A DNA stretch of 64,000 nucleotides. It comes from Methylobacterium sp. NMS14P (GTDB lineage Bacteria; Pseudomonadota; Alphaproteobacteria; Rhizobiales; Beijerinckiaceae). Both the position numbers and the translations under genes were made by a program. Under the pieces are notes generated by a model, which was not told the DNA's origin, did no database searches, and saw only the letters and a list, made by a program, of their open reading frames with translations. The stretch covers positions 5,501,001 through 5,565,000 of the forward strand of contig NZ_CP087106.1 in assembly GCF_028583545.1 (NCBI RefSeq), written 5' to 3'. Below are positions 43,004 through 51,130 of the stretch, piece by piece (the first letter of the stretch is position 1; every line of letters starts with the position of its first letter).

Positions 43004-44071
43004 TCAGGCGTCGGCGGGCCGGATCGTCTCGATCGCGTCGAGCGCCTCGATCCTCCGGGCGGCCGGATCGCGCGCGGCCGGATCGGCCGTCGGCCCGCGC
43101 CGCCGGGCCCGGCAGGCCAGGGCCGCGAAGGCCAGGAGGCCGCCCGCCAGCACGTCCGGCAGGTAATGGCCGCCCGACCCGAGGGTCGCGACGATCACGG
43201 CGGCGTTGAGCAGGGCGGCCAGGGGGCCGAGGAGCGGCACCGGCGCCAGCGCCCAGGCCGTCAGGAGCGCGAGGCAGACGTGGAAGGACGGGAAGGTCGC
43301 GAGGCCGCGCAGGTCGCCCAGCGCCAGCGTGTGCAGGGTGCCGGCCCGCAGCCGCGCCACCGGCTCCAGGTGCCAGAGCGCGCCGACCGTCTCGAGGGGC
43401 TCGGACGGGACGACCCGCGGGGCGTAGTGGGCGTAGGGGCCGAGCGCCGGCAGAAGGGCGGCGAGGACGATCACGCACAGCAGCGTCGCGGCGAACAGCC
43501 GGATGTAGGTCCACAGCCGGCCGAGCCGGCGGGTCGCGCTCAGCGCGATCACCACGAGCCCAACCTGCGGGCCGCTGGAATGGTAGGCGAGCGCCAGCCA
43601 CCACGACAGGGTCGGATGCCGCGCCAGGAAGGCCACGTGGCCCGTCCAGTCGAAGCCGAGGGCGGTCTCGATGCGGGCCAGCGCGGGATCGACGAAGGGC
43701 AGCCCGATCCCGGCGGCGAGGAAATGCAGGACCGCCACCGGCACCGTGAAGGCGATGAGGAACGCGCTCGCCAGGGCCATGCCGCGCAGGGGCGGGTCGG
43801 ACTTCACCGTGCTCAGGCAGGCCGCGGCGAGCAGCAGGACGAGGACGGCCAGGCCGGCGAGGCCGAAGCCCAGGGGCTCGGCGGCCATGCCGGACGCCGC
43901 CATCCAGACGGCGTCGACCGCGATGATCGCCAGAGTCAGTGCCCAGAGACGCGGGTCCGGCGCGGCGATGCCGGTGCTGTGCCGGCGCAGCGGACGCAAC
44001 CAGGGACGGGCGGGGCTTCGAACGGGGACGATGGGCTCGCGGCCGGCGTGAACGACCCGGTCTGGACGCAT
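43004..44071 (-). CDS. PAP2-superfamily membrane phosphatase
   Basis: A 355-aa polytopic membrane protein of the PAP2/Aur1-Ipt1-like group. The two phosphatase signatures are visible in the C-terminal half: FPSFHVCLALL (motif C2, His) and GGHYLPDVLAGGLLAF (motif C3, His and Asp). It probably removes a phosphate from or transfers a head group to a lipid. The start at 44071 is preferred, with GAGG about ten bases ahead; a GTG four codons earlier is the alternative. Confidence 0.85.
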   Translation of the reverse strand: MRPDRVVHAGREPIVPVRSPARPWLRPLRRHSTGIAAPDPRLWALTLAIIAVDAVWMAASGMAAEPLGFGLAGLAVLVLLLAAACLSTVKSDPPLRGMALASAFLIAFTVPVAVLHFLAAGIGLPFVDPALARIETALGFDWTGHVAFLARHPTLSWWLALAYHSSGPQVGLVVIALSATRRLGRLWTYIRLFAATLLCVIVLAALLPALGPYAHYAPRVVPSEPLETVGALWHLEPVARLRAGTLHTLALGDLRGLATFPSFHVCLALLTAWALAPVPLLGPLAALLNAAVIVATLGSGGHYLPDVLAGGLLAFAALACRARRRGPTADPAARDPAARRIEALDAIETIRPADA

Positions 44072-44193
44072 GATCCGGCTCACCTCGCCCGACAGGGCCG
44101 ATGCTTGGCCGCGACGAGGCTCGGCCGCGACAGGGACAGGCCCGTCGGCCGCACAGGTCGACGGGCCGATAGGGTGGGGTTGCGGTGCGGGCG

Positions 44194-44454
44194 TTACCGG
44201 CCGGTCGTCGGGGCATCCCCGGTGGCCGGCGGCTTGCCGGTGCCGACCTCGCCCTCCGTCGGCGGCACGGCGGACGGGTGGGTGACGGCCTCCGTCGCGG
44301 TCTTGCCCGGATCCTTCGTGTCGGCCGCCGGCTTCGGCGCGGTCTCCGCCGGAGGCGTCGCCCCGGCTCCGGGCCGATCCTGCGCCCGGGCTGCGGCCGG
44401 AAGGGCGGCCAGCATGGCGGCGGCGAGGAGAAGGGCGGGGATCGATCGGGTCAA
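44194..44454 (-). CDS. Small secreted Pro/Thr-rich protein
   Basis: An 86-aa exported protein beginning with TTG at 44454 (GGAG six bases ahead). Signal peptide LTRSIPALLLAAAMLAALPA ends in ARAQ; the rest is a Pro/Ala/Thr/Gly/Lys-rich unstructured chain. Function unknown. Confidence 0.55.
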   Translation of the reverse strand: MTRSIPALLLAAAMLAALPAAARAQDRPGAGATPPAETAPKPAADTKDPGKTATEAVTHPSAVPPTEGEVGTGKPPATGDAPTTGR

Positions 44455-44708
44455 GCTTGGCTCCGTCGCGCGCGGTCGGGCGTTCAACCGGGCCAACGGC
44501 TGGCCGCAGGCGTCGTTCCGACGCGCGCCAGCCGGGGGACGGGCCCGCACGGGCCGGGCCAGTATCGGGCTGGCCGGTATCGGGCTGGCCGGTCCGGGAC
44601 CGGCCGGGAGGTGACGGGTGGGCCCGGCGAGGCCGTGCCCGATCCCGTCATCTCAGGTCTTGGCGCGGGGGCGCCGGCAGAGCGCGCCGGAGCGCGCGGC
44701 CGGGGCCC

Positions 44709-45239
44709 TCACGCCTCCGCGGTGGCCTTCCGGGTCTTGCGGCCCTTGGTGGCCTTCGTGCCGGCGCCGGCATCCGCCGCGACGGAGTCCGCGGACTCGC
44801 TCCGCTTGGCGGCCGGGCTGCGGCGCTTGTGGCCCAGGCCGGCATTGCGGGCGAACTCGGCGCGCATCGCCGAGTAGTTGGACGCGGTCGTCGGATAGTC
44901 CGGCGGCAGCCCGTAGCGCTGCCGGTACTGCTCGATCGTCATGCCGTTGCCGGTGAGATGCCGCTTCAGCGTCTTGTACGGCTTGCCGTCGATGAAGCTG
45001 ATCAGGGCGTCGGGCGTGATCGACTTCTTGATCTGCGCGGGCGTCGCCTTCTTGAATTCCGGCTCGGCCGAGGCCGTCGTGTGTCCGAGACCGGCCAGCG
45101 CAGCGTGAACGCCGGACAGGAGCGACGGGAGGTCGGGAACCGGAACGGAGTTGTTGGCGACATAAGCCGAAACAATATCGGCGGTCAGCTCGACGAAATC
45201 GATCGGGTCCTGATGCGGTGCAGGATTGCTATCTTCCAT
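44709..45239 (-). CDS. MucR-family transcriptional regulator with long tail
   Basis: A 176-aa MucR/Ros-family regulator. The N-terminus has the family text FVELTADIVSAYVANNSVP, the DNA-binding part has LISFIDGKPYKTLKRHLTGNGMTIEQYRQRYGLPPDYPTTASNYSAMRAEFARNAGLG, and a 40-residue Lys/Ala/Arg/Ser-rich tail follows. As in the other MucR of this window, the Ros zinc Cys pair is replaced (Ser and Asp). AGAGG precedes the ATG. The A/T-rich upstream region contains candidate autoregulatory repeats. Confidence 0.92.
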   Translation of the reverse strand: MEDSNPAPHQDPIDFVELTADIVSAYVANNSVPVPDLPSLLSGVHAALAGLGHTTASAEPEFKKATPAQIKKSITPDALISFIDGKPYKTLKRHLTGNGMTIEQYRQRYGLPPDYPTTASNYSAMRAEFARNAGLGHKRRSPAAKRSESADSVAADAGAGTKATKGRKTRKATAEA

Positions 45240-45599
45240 GGGCGCCTCTCACGTGTGAGTGGTCCATGAACGTGGATTCGCTTCTCGACAGTCAAGTCCT
45301 TATCTGCACGAAGATAACCCATTATGCCTGTTATCTACCGAATGGAGAGGCGAATACCAACATAGATCAGTGGCGCTCTTCGTGCCGGATCTTTCCGCCG
45401 CCGCAGGCCGACCTGCCGGGTCTCGGGGTGCTTCCCGCCGCCGCCGGCCAACCGGACCGGGGCGGGCTCTTCAGAAAGCGTTAACCCTGCCATGGTGACT
45501 GGCTGGGTCGCTCCGGCTTTGGGGGTAAGAAGCCGAACGACAGGCGGGCCGAGCCCTGCCCCTCCATGCTCGGCCCGCGCCCTCGCGCCGCGGCGACGC
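45240..45599. promoter_or_regulatory. A/T-rich upstream region of mucR
   Basis: A 360-base gap. CTCAC-GT-GTGAG lies at 45246-45257, TTATC (45300-45304) and GATAA (45313-45317) form an inverted repeat, and AACATAGATC (45359-45368) is shared with two other control regions in the window. The right third returns to high GC. No gene was found; short open frames here lack ribosome binding sites. Confidence 0.45.
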
Positions 45600-45902
45600 T
45601 CAGGCGTTGGCCGCGGTTCCGATCGGTGTGGTGATGGCGCCGCGCGTCCCGGGCGGGACGACGGCCTGCAGGACCCGCGCGGGCCCGGCTGCGTAGTCGG
45701 CCCGGTAGCTGCGCTCCAGGGTCATCAGCGTGCGCATCGGCGCCTCGGCCAGGTCGAGGAGGCGGGCATCGCGCCAGCGCAGCTTGGTGAGGCCGGAGCG
45801 GCTGAACCACCGCGGCCTCTCTTCCTCGACGAGCAGGACCAGCTTGCCCGTCCACGTCTTGCGAAACCAGAACCGTCCCGTGAGCTTGGCCGCGCCGAAC
45901 AT
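45600..45902 (-). CDS. Hypothetical protein
   Basis: A 100-aa soluble protein (MFGAAKLTGRFWFRKTWTGK). The start at 45902 has GAGGTG six bases ahead. It is rich in Arg/Leu with one Trp-rich strand region (WTGKLVLLVEEERPRWFSRSG) that could be a small beta domain. No family recognised; likely lineage-specific. Confidence 0.65.
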   Translation of the reverse strand: MFGAAKLTGRFWFRKTWTGKLVLLVEEERPRWFSRSGLTKLRWRDARLLDLAEAPMRTLMTLERSYRADYAAGPARVLQAVVPPGTRGAITTPIGTAANA

Positions 45903-46091
45903 GCAGCACCTCGCGTGAGAGCCCCTCCAGGCAACGCGGGCCAAGCTCGGCGGTTTCCGCCGGAAGCCCGTCGGCCGGCACCGGACCGGCGCCGGGGTCA
46001 TGCACGTGCGACATGGGCGCGGTGACGGCCCGCGCCGCGACGCCGCGCGCCGTCCGCACGCGGCGTCGCGGCGGACCGGGCCCGCCGCGGC

Positions 46092-46562
46092 TCAGCCGCA
46101 GGTGCGGTCGCCCAGATCGCGGTCGCCCAGATCGCGGTCGCCCAGATCGCGGCTGGCCAGGGTGGTGCCGGTCACGGCGGTCCCGGTCACGGTGCCGCCC
46201 GCGAGGGAGCGGTCGGCCAGGATCGCGAGCGGGCGCCCCGCCAGGGCGCCGACGAGGCCGGCGGCGGCCTTGACGAGGAAGTCGTCGAATCGGCCGTGGC
46301 GCGTTCCGGTGAGGGTCTGGCCGGCTTCCAGGCCACCGGCCAGGACGACGCTGCCTGCCAGGATCCAGAGCCAGTGCCGCGGGTAGGCCACCGTCATGAG
46401 CAGCCCCGCCACCGCGTAGGCGGCGATGCGCTCGAAGCTCGGATTGGCCGTGACCACGGGGCGGAGGCCGATCGGCACCAGCGTGACCGCGGCGATCAGC
46501 GCCACCAGGCTCCAGGCCGCGACCCGTATCAGGCCGTGCCACTGCGCGTTCGATCTCAGCAT
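46092..46562 (-). CDS. VanZ-like membrane protein with RDLGD repeats
   Basis: A 156-aa protein with about four membrane helices (residues 12-32, 42-60, 65-82, 95-112) in VanZ-like order, including FERIAAYAVAGLLMTVAYPR and the conserved FDDFLVKAAAGLVGALAG. VanZ-family proteins are mostly of unknown function. The C-terminus ends with a charged repeat (RDLGD three times) from a 15-base DNA repeat, after which it stops with CG. Confidence 0.8.
   Translation of the reverse strand: MLRSNAQWHGLIRVAAWSLVALIAAVTLVPIGLRPVVTANPSFERIAAYAVAGLLMTVAYPRHWLWILAGSVVLAGGLEAGQTLTGTRHGRFDDFLVKAAAGLVGALAGRPLAILADRSLAGGTVTGTAVTGTTLASRDLGDRDLGDRDLGDRTCG
46106..46150. repeat. Three tandem 15-base repeats
   Basis: GGTCGCCCAGATCGC occurs three times in a row (46106-46120, 46121-46135, 46136-46150), inside the 3' end of the VanZ-like gene. 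The unit length is a multiple of three, so copy-number change would keep the reading frame and only lengthen or shorten the charged tail. Confidence 0.9.
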
Positions 46563-46658
46563 CGCGGAAACGTAACCTCACGGCGACGGCGGCCGCGTAC
46601 ACCGATGGCGCGCCGCCGGGCGTATCATAACGACGGCCGGGGACCGGAACATCTGATC

Positions 46659-47417
46659 ATGCGTGGTACTCTGGTCGTCGCGACCCTTCTCGCCTTCTCG
46701 GCGATGCCGGCCGCCATCGCGGCCAACCCGGTCCGCGACGTGCTCTGGGTGGCGCTACAGGGATGCGTGCTCGCCAAGAAGGCCGCGGGCCGGAGCTTTC
46801 CCTGCCTCGCGGTCGATCTCGGCGACGCGGCGCGCCCGGGCACGGCGGTGCTGCGCGCGCCGGGCCAGCCCACCCACACGGTGGTGATGCCCACCGACAG
46901 CGTCTCGGGCATCGAGGCCCCCGTGCTCCAGGGGCCGCGGGGGGCGGCCTACTGGCGGGCGGCGCTCGCGGCCCGGCACTACGTGTCGGACGCGCTGCAG
47001 GGCCGTCTGCCCCCGTCCGCGGTGGGCCTGGAGGTGAATTCCGTGGGCGGCCGCAGCCAGGATCAGCTGCACATCCACCTCGACTGCATGCGCCGGAGCG
47101 TCATGGCGGCCCTGAAGGCCCACGGCGACGCCGTCGGCGAGAGCTGGGCCCCGTTCCCGGTGCCGCTCGAGGAGGTGCCCTACGTCGCCATGCGGGTCCC
47201 GGCGGACGCGGTGGCGGCGTTCAACCCGTTCGCCGCGCTGGCTGGCGTGCCCGGCTGGCAGGGCCGCCTGCACGACGCGAGCTTCGCGGCGGTGGAGGCG
47301 GATCCCGGCGATCCGCGGGGCGGGATGGTCCTGCTGGCCTATCGGGAGCCGGACGCCAGCGCCGAATACCTGATGGATCACAGCTGTCGGATGGCCAAGC
47401 ACGGCCGGTCCGGCTGA
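46659..47417 (+). CDS. cdh: CDP-diacylglycerol diphosphatase
   Basis: A 252-aa exported HIT-like enzyme that hydrolyses CDP-diacylglycerol to CMP and phosphatidate. It has an N-terminal signal/anchor (1-22), the family text CLAVDLGDAARPGTAVLR and GPRGAAYWRAALAARHYV, and the catalytic QDQLHIHLDC motif with two His. The C-terminal DPGDPRGGMVLLAYR and DHSC complete the match. Length typical. No partner genes are adjacent. Confidence 0.92.
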   Translation: MRGTLVVATLLAFSAMPAAIAANPVRDVLWVALQGCVLAKKAAGRSFPCLAVDLGDAARPGTAVLRAPGQPTHTVVMPTDSVSGIEAPVLQGPRGAAYWRAALAARHYVSDALQGRLPPSAVGLEVNSVGGRSQDQLHIHLDCMRRSVMAALKAHGDAVGESWAPFPVPLEEVPYVAMRVPADAVAAFNPFAALAGVPGWQGRLHDASFAAVEADPGDPRGGMVLLAYREPDASAEYLMDHSCRMAKHGRSG

Positions 47418-47496
47418 CCGGCCGCCGCGCCGAGCCGCGGCCACTGTTGCTGCTACGTTCTATCCCCCCGGGGCGCGAATCGGGCATAGAGCGATC

Positions 47497-47832
47497 ATGC
47501 GCATGCCGGTGCTCAGCTTGTCCGCGATGCTCCTCCTGGCCACCGGACCTGCGGTTGCGGGGCCGGCCGCCGGGGCGGCCGATCCGGCCGAGCTGGAGCG
47601 CGCCTGGCACCGCTGCCTGCGGGACGCCTCGGGGCATCAGCCGACGGGGCAGAGCCGCGCCGGCGACGAGCGCAACGCCCTCGACGAGTGCAAGACCCGC
47701 GAGGATGCCCTGGTGTCGGCCCTGATGTCCGGCTCGCGCCCGGCGGACGCGCGCACCGGCACGGTGTGGTCGCGGACCTGGGCGGCGTTCGTGGAACCGC
47801 TCACCGCGTGGTTCGGCGCGCTGCGGCGCTGA
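47497..47832 (+). CDS. Secreted hypothetical protein
   Basis: A 111-aa protein with a signal peptide (MRMPVLSLSAMLLLATGPAV, ending near AVAG). The mature part has two Cys (HRCLRDA and DECKTRE) in helical text, so one disulfide is possible, and a Trp-rich C-terminus. No known family; follows cdh on the same strand after 79 bases. Confidence 0.65.
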   Translation: MRMPVLSLSAMLLLATGPAVAGPAAGAADPAELERAWHRCLRDASGHQPTGQSRAGDERNALDECKTREDALVSALMSGSRPADARTGTVWSRTWAAFVEPLTAWFGALRR

Positions 47833-47876
47833 GCGCGCCGCGGCTCCGGACGGACTCACCAGTGGGTGGCGGGATG

Positions 47877-48044
47877 TCAGGCCCCGCCGATGCCGGTCGT
47901 CACCGTGCCGGTGCCTCGGCACTCGGAGCACTGCGCGTCGGCGACCTTGCCGGTGCCGCCGCAGGTCCGGCACAGGTTCTCGCCGGTGCCCGGCGTGCCG
48001 GGCGGCGCCTCGTCCCCGGGTTTGCGCGGATCCGTCTCGGCCAT
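47877..48044 (-). CDS. Small DnaJ-type zinc-ribbon protein
   Basis: A 55-aa protein made almost wholly of two CxxCxGxG-type motifs (CRTCGGTGKV and CSECRGTGTV), as in the DnaJ cysteine-rich domain, so it should bind one zinc ion. GAGGG lies nine bases before the ATG. Too short for the frame list used in most scans. Role unknown, perhaps a chaperone-like or protein-binding module. Confidence 0.7.
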   Translation of the reverse strand: MAETDPRKPGDEAPPGTPGTGENLCRTCGGTGKVADAQCSECRGTGTVTTGIGGA

Positions 48045-48198
48045 AGTCTGCCCTCTTCGAACGCTCCGTCCTGACCGGCAAACCGGGCCGGTCCGGCGCT
48101 GTTCCCGGTCACGCGCGTCGCCGAGGCCCGGTGCCTCCCGCGGCGTCGCACCGCGCACGGCCCGGCGAACCGCGGACCGCGCGGGCCGTTGGCCGACC

Positions 48199-48456
48199 AT
48201 GAGCGATCAGACCTCCAAGCCGCACCCGGCGTCGCACCCGGATCCCGTCACCGAGGCGCGCCGGCGCGAGATGGCGACCGAGCACCTCCTGTTCGGAACG
48301 ATGCGGTTCCTGGCGCGGCAGCATCCGGAATTGCTCGACGAGCTCGAGGGCAGCCTCGGCCACCTGTGGGATACGGTCGAGGGCGAGGCGCGGGACGATG
48401 AGGCCGTGCGCACCATCGCCCGGCGCATGCTCAAGGGGCTGCGGGCCGAGCAGTGA
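48199..48456 (+). CDS. Hypothetical small protein
   Basis: An 85-aa, mainly helical and acidic protein (ATEHLLFGTMRFLARQHPELL, then DDEAVRTIARRMLKGLRAEQ). No signal peptide, no known family. Divergent to the zinc-ribbon gene. Confidence 0.65.
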   Translation: MSDQTSKPHPASHPDPVTEARRREMATEHLLFGTMRFLARQHPELLDELEGSLGHLWDTVEGEARDDEAVRTIARRMLKGLRAEQ

Positions 48457-48471
48457 TCGGCCCGGCCCGGC

Positions 48472-48678
48472 TCACCGCTGCGCGGCGTCGGTCACCTTGA
48501 TGGTCGGGATCATCGCCACGGCCTGCGCGGTCACGCGGTCGAACGTCTCCCCGGTCAGGCCGCGCTCCGTCGCGAGCTTCCGGATCCGTTCCGCGTGCTG
48601 CGAGAGGGTCAGGCCGTAATAGGTCTTCTCTGCCGCCTGTTCGACAGACTCGTTTGCCACGTGTTCGCTCCTGTTCAT
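48472..48678 (-). CDS. Hypothetical small helical protein
   Basis: A 68-aa soluble protein (ESVEQAAEKTYYGLTLSQHA, GLTGETFDRVTAQAVAMIP). Its composition is normal for a folded helical protein and its stop is 16 bases from the stop of the convergent neighbour. No family known. Confidence 0.65.
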   Translation of the reverse strand: MNRSEHVANESVEQAAEKTYYGLTLSQHAERIRKLATERGLTGETFDRVTAQAVAMIPTIKVTDAAQR

Positions 48679-48805
48679 GGTTGGTGAGGCGGGCTGATTT
48701 GGGCCAGGGCGGCCGCCGCTTCAAGCCCCGGCCGCGGCCACGGCGCCCCGGCCATGAGCCGTGGTCATGGCGCGGTCGTGCCGACGCCCGGCCGCCGAAG
48801 GGCGC

Positions 48806-49069
48806 TCAGCGGTTGCAGCCGATGCAGATGCCGCGGGTGATCGCGTCGTTACGCTGCTCGACGGCGTCCCGGCGCTCGATGCTGCCGGTCTCGTTCGGGC
48901 CGAGGGCGCCGGGATTCGGCACGGTCTGGCCGGTCGCGGCGGTGTGGGGCGCCTTGGCGGTGGTGGCGGGGCCGCCGCCGGTGCCCGTCTGGCTCACGGG
49001 ATCGGCCCAGGCGGTGACGGGGGCCAGAATCAGGGCGGCGGCCATGGCGAGAGTCGCGGATCTGCGCAT
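48806..49069 (-). CDS. Small secreted protein
   Basis: An 87-aa protein with a signal peptide (MRRSATLAMAAALILAPVTA, cut near AWAD), a Gly/Thr/Ala/Pro-rich middle and a C-terminal RDAVEQRNDAITRGICIGCNR with a CxxC pair. The start at 49069 follows GGGAGC at about -6. Function unknown. Confidence 0.65.
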   Translation of the reverse strand: MRRSATLAMAAALILAPVTAWADPVSQTGTGGGPATTAKAPHTAATGQTVPNPGALGPNETGSIERRDAVEQRNDAITRGICIGCNR

Positions 49070-49296
49070 GTGAAGCTCCCAGCACTGCGTACGTCGGACT
49101 GTGCGGAACTGACGCACGCGCGCGCGAGAAGTTCCCGCCCACGCGCTTCCGCGGGCGCGATCGCCGCCGCGGAGGCGCGTCTTTCGGCGAGCGAATGCGG
49201 CGGTTCACCTTCGGGCGTACGGCTAAGCCATTTTGAGAACTGTCTTCGCTTCCGAATTCGCGAATCGTGGTGCTGTAACATTCGGAGGCGTACGTC

Positions 49297-49686
49297 ATGA
49301 ACCCGACCGTCAAGGCCGTGCTGCTGAACGAGCGGGCCACCGTGCTCTCGGCCATCGCGGCGCGTCAGGGCACCGTCTCCGACCTCCTGGTGCAGATCAA
49401 CGGCGTCGAGAACGACATCTGGCGCCTGCGCCACCGCCTCATCGACATCGAGGCGTACCTGATCGGGCATCGCGTCGAGCTGCCGGAGGCCGCCGAGGAG
49501 CAGAGCGAGGCCGCGGACGGGACGGAGGTCCTGGTCCCGCGCAGTGCCGGGCCGCAGGCCGCGCCCCGGACGGTCGAGGTGATCGGCCTGCCGACCTGCA
49601 AGCCGCTCGGCGATTTCGTCCGCCCGAAGACGTCCGCGCGGAAGGCCCAGGCGGCGGCCGCGTCCCGCCAGATCGAGACCGCCTGA
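49297..49686 (+). CDS. Hypothetical protein with coiled-coil N-terminus
   Basis: A 129-aa protein. The first 60 residues form a likely coiled coil (LLNERATVLSAIAARQGTVS, LLVQINGVENDIWRLRHRLIDIEAYL), followed by a flexible Glu/Ala-rich stretch and a basic tail. GGAGG precedes the ATG. No family known. Confidence 0.7.
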   Translation: MNPTVKAVLLNERATVLSAIAARQGTVSDLLVQINGVENDIWRLRHRLIDIEAYLIGHRVELPEAAEEQSEAADGTEVLVPRSAGPQAAPRTVEVIGLPTCKPLGDFVRPKTSARKAQAAAASRQIETA

Positions 49687-49707
49687 GGTCGCCGGGGGAT
49701 CACGCCC

Positions 49708-49905
49708 ATGCACCGCATCCGCAACGGCCTGCGGCGGAGGTCCGCGCCGCCGGTGCCGGCCCTGCCCGAGAGCCTGACGCGCTTCGTGTCGCCGCCCGTT
49801 CCCGGGGCCGGATGGATCACCGCGCCGCTCCGGGACATCGGCATGGCGCTGCTGGTCGGCGTCGTGGTCGCGCTCGTCGGCGGCCGGATCCTCGAAGCCT
49901 GGTAG
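49708..49905 (+). CDS. Small single-pass membrane protein
   Basis: A 65-aa protein with one C-terminal membrane helix (ITAPLRDIGMALLVGVVVAL and on) and an Arg/Pro-rich N-terminus. It follows the coiled-coil gene by 21 bases, so the two may be one transcript. Function unknown; weak ribosome binding site. Confidence 0.5.
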   Translation: MHRIRNGLRRRSAPPVPALPESLTRFVSPPVPGAGWITAPLRDIGMALLVGVVVALVGGRILEAW

Positions 49906-49970
49906 CCGGTCCTGACTGTATCCCGGCCATGGCCTATGAGGATCGGTGAGGATCCCGAGGGGGTGGACGG

Positions 49971-50267
49971 ATGGGCGACGGCAGCGGCGCGCCGAGCGCG
50001 AAGATCGCGGAGGTTCAGCGCCTCGCCACGGCGCTCGCGGCGCGGGTGCGCTACGCGCAGCTGGTGGGCCGCCCGGTCTACGAGGCGCAGATCGCCGCGC
50101 TGGTCGGCGCGGCGCGCCTGATGGACGAGGAGAGGGCACCCTGGCCGCCGATGGTGGAGGAGGTGCTGACCGAGCTCGCCCGCACGATCGAGGGGCCCGA
50201 TCCCGAAGGCGTGGCGGCAGGAGACGCGGCGGGCGATCCGGCGAAGGACTTGCCCGGAGAGCCTTGA
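49971..50267 (+). CDS. Hypothetical protein
   Basis: A 98-aa acidic helical protein (AEVQRLATALAARVRYAQLV, AALVGAARLMDEERAPWPPM). GAGGGGGTGG lies just upstream. The C-terminal 25 residues are Asp/Gly/Ala/Pro-rich and likely unfolded. No family known. Confidence 0.6.
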   Translation: MGDGSGAPSAKIAEVQRLATALAARVRYAQLVGRPVYEAQIAALVGAARLMDEERAPWPPMVEEVLTELARTIEGPDPEGVAAGDAAGDPAKDLPGEP

Positions 50268-50327
50268 ACGCACCGCCGCCGTCGCCACCCTTGTACCGAT
50301 CATCACGCGATCGAGGGCAGGGACGCG

Positions 50328-50627
50328 ATGGAGCAGGACACGCCGGGCGACGATCGGACGGCCCGAACGATCGCCGAGAACGTCTACGCCGCCTACTGGC
50401 GCCAGGCCGCCGGCGCCGATCATCCGCAGATCGAGCAGACCTGCCTCGCGCGTCTCGCGGAGGCGATCCGGCCCGAGATCCCGGGCGGATCGCCCGGCGC
50501 GATCATCGAGGCTGCCAACGCCGTCCTCGATGCCCTGGAGCAGCAGAACCCGGGTCTCCGCGGGCCCCGCGTCAGCGCCCTGAACCGGGCGGACGGGTCG
50601 GTCGCGATGGGCCGCGCCGGCGCCTGA
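50328..50627 (+). CDS. Hypothetical protein
   Basis: A 99-aa helical protein (TIAENVYAAYWRQAAGADHP, EAANAVLDALEQQNPGLRGP). Ribosome binding site AGGGA. Same direction as its neighbour and of similar character, perhaps one transcript; no family known. Confidence 0.6.
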   Translation: MEQDTPGDDRTARTIAENVYAAYWRQAAGADHPQIEQTCLARLAEAIRPEIPGGSPGAIIEAANAVLDALEQQNPGLRGPRVSALNRADGSVAMGRAGA

Positions 50628-50866
50628 CCCGGCCGGGTCGTCCCGGCCTCGGGCCATCTGCGAACCTGCTCTGCGCGGCCGGCGGTCCATGGTTGGCCAA
50701 CCGGGTGGTCCCGGCCCTGCTCCGGGCCGGTGCGGGGCCGGAACTTCGCGGCGAGGGGCTGATTGATCAGGAAGCCGGCACGGGGATCCGCGCCCGTCGC
50801 CGCCGTGCGACGATCGCCTCCGGTCGCAGTCCCGCAACACGCTCGCGTCGTGAAGTCGATGGCCGC

Positions 50867-51112
50867 ATGATCCTGAGCCTGCAGGCCGTGCAGGTCGCGA
50901 CCGGCAGCGACGATGCCGAGAGTCAGCTCGTCTTCGCGGACGGGTATCTGGTCGCGGTCCTCGTCCGTCTCTCGGCGCAGCACGACGACGATGCCGGGAA
51001 GTGGTTCCTGGAAGTCGGGTTCGGCCCGGTCGAACCCGTCGCGCCGCCGCTGTTCGCGGACCTGCCGGCGGCCCGGGCCTGGATCATGCGGCAGCTGATC
51101 GCCGCGGCCTGA
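50867..51112 (+). CDS. Hypothetical small protein
   Basis: An 81-aa protein with alternating strand-like text (LSLQAVQVATGSDDAESQLV, FADGYLVAVLVRLSAQHDDD, KWFLEVGFGPVEPVAPPLFA). ATG at 50867 is preferred over earlier in-frame GTG codons. About 239 bases before it contain no gene. Convergent to the DUF4336 gene. Confidence 0.6.
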   Translation: MILSLQAVQVATGSDDAESQLVFADGYLVAVLVRLSAQHDDDAGKWFLEVGFGPVEPVAPPLFADLPAARAWIMRQLIAAA

Positions 51113-51130
51113 CCGAGACGACGGCCATCC

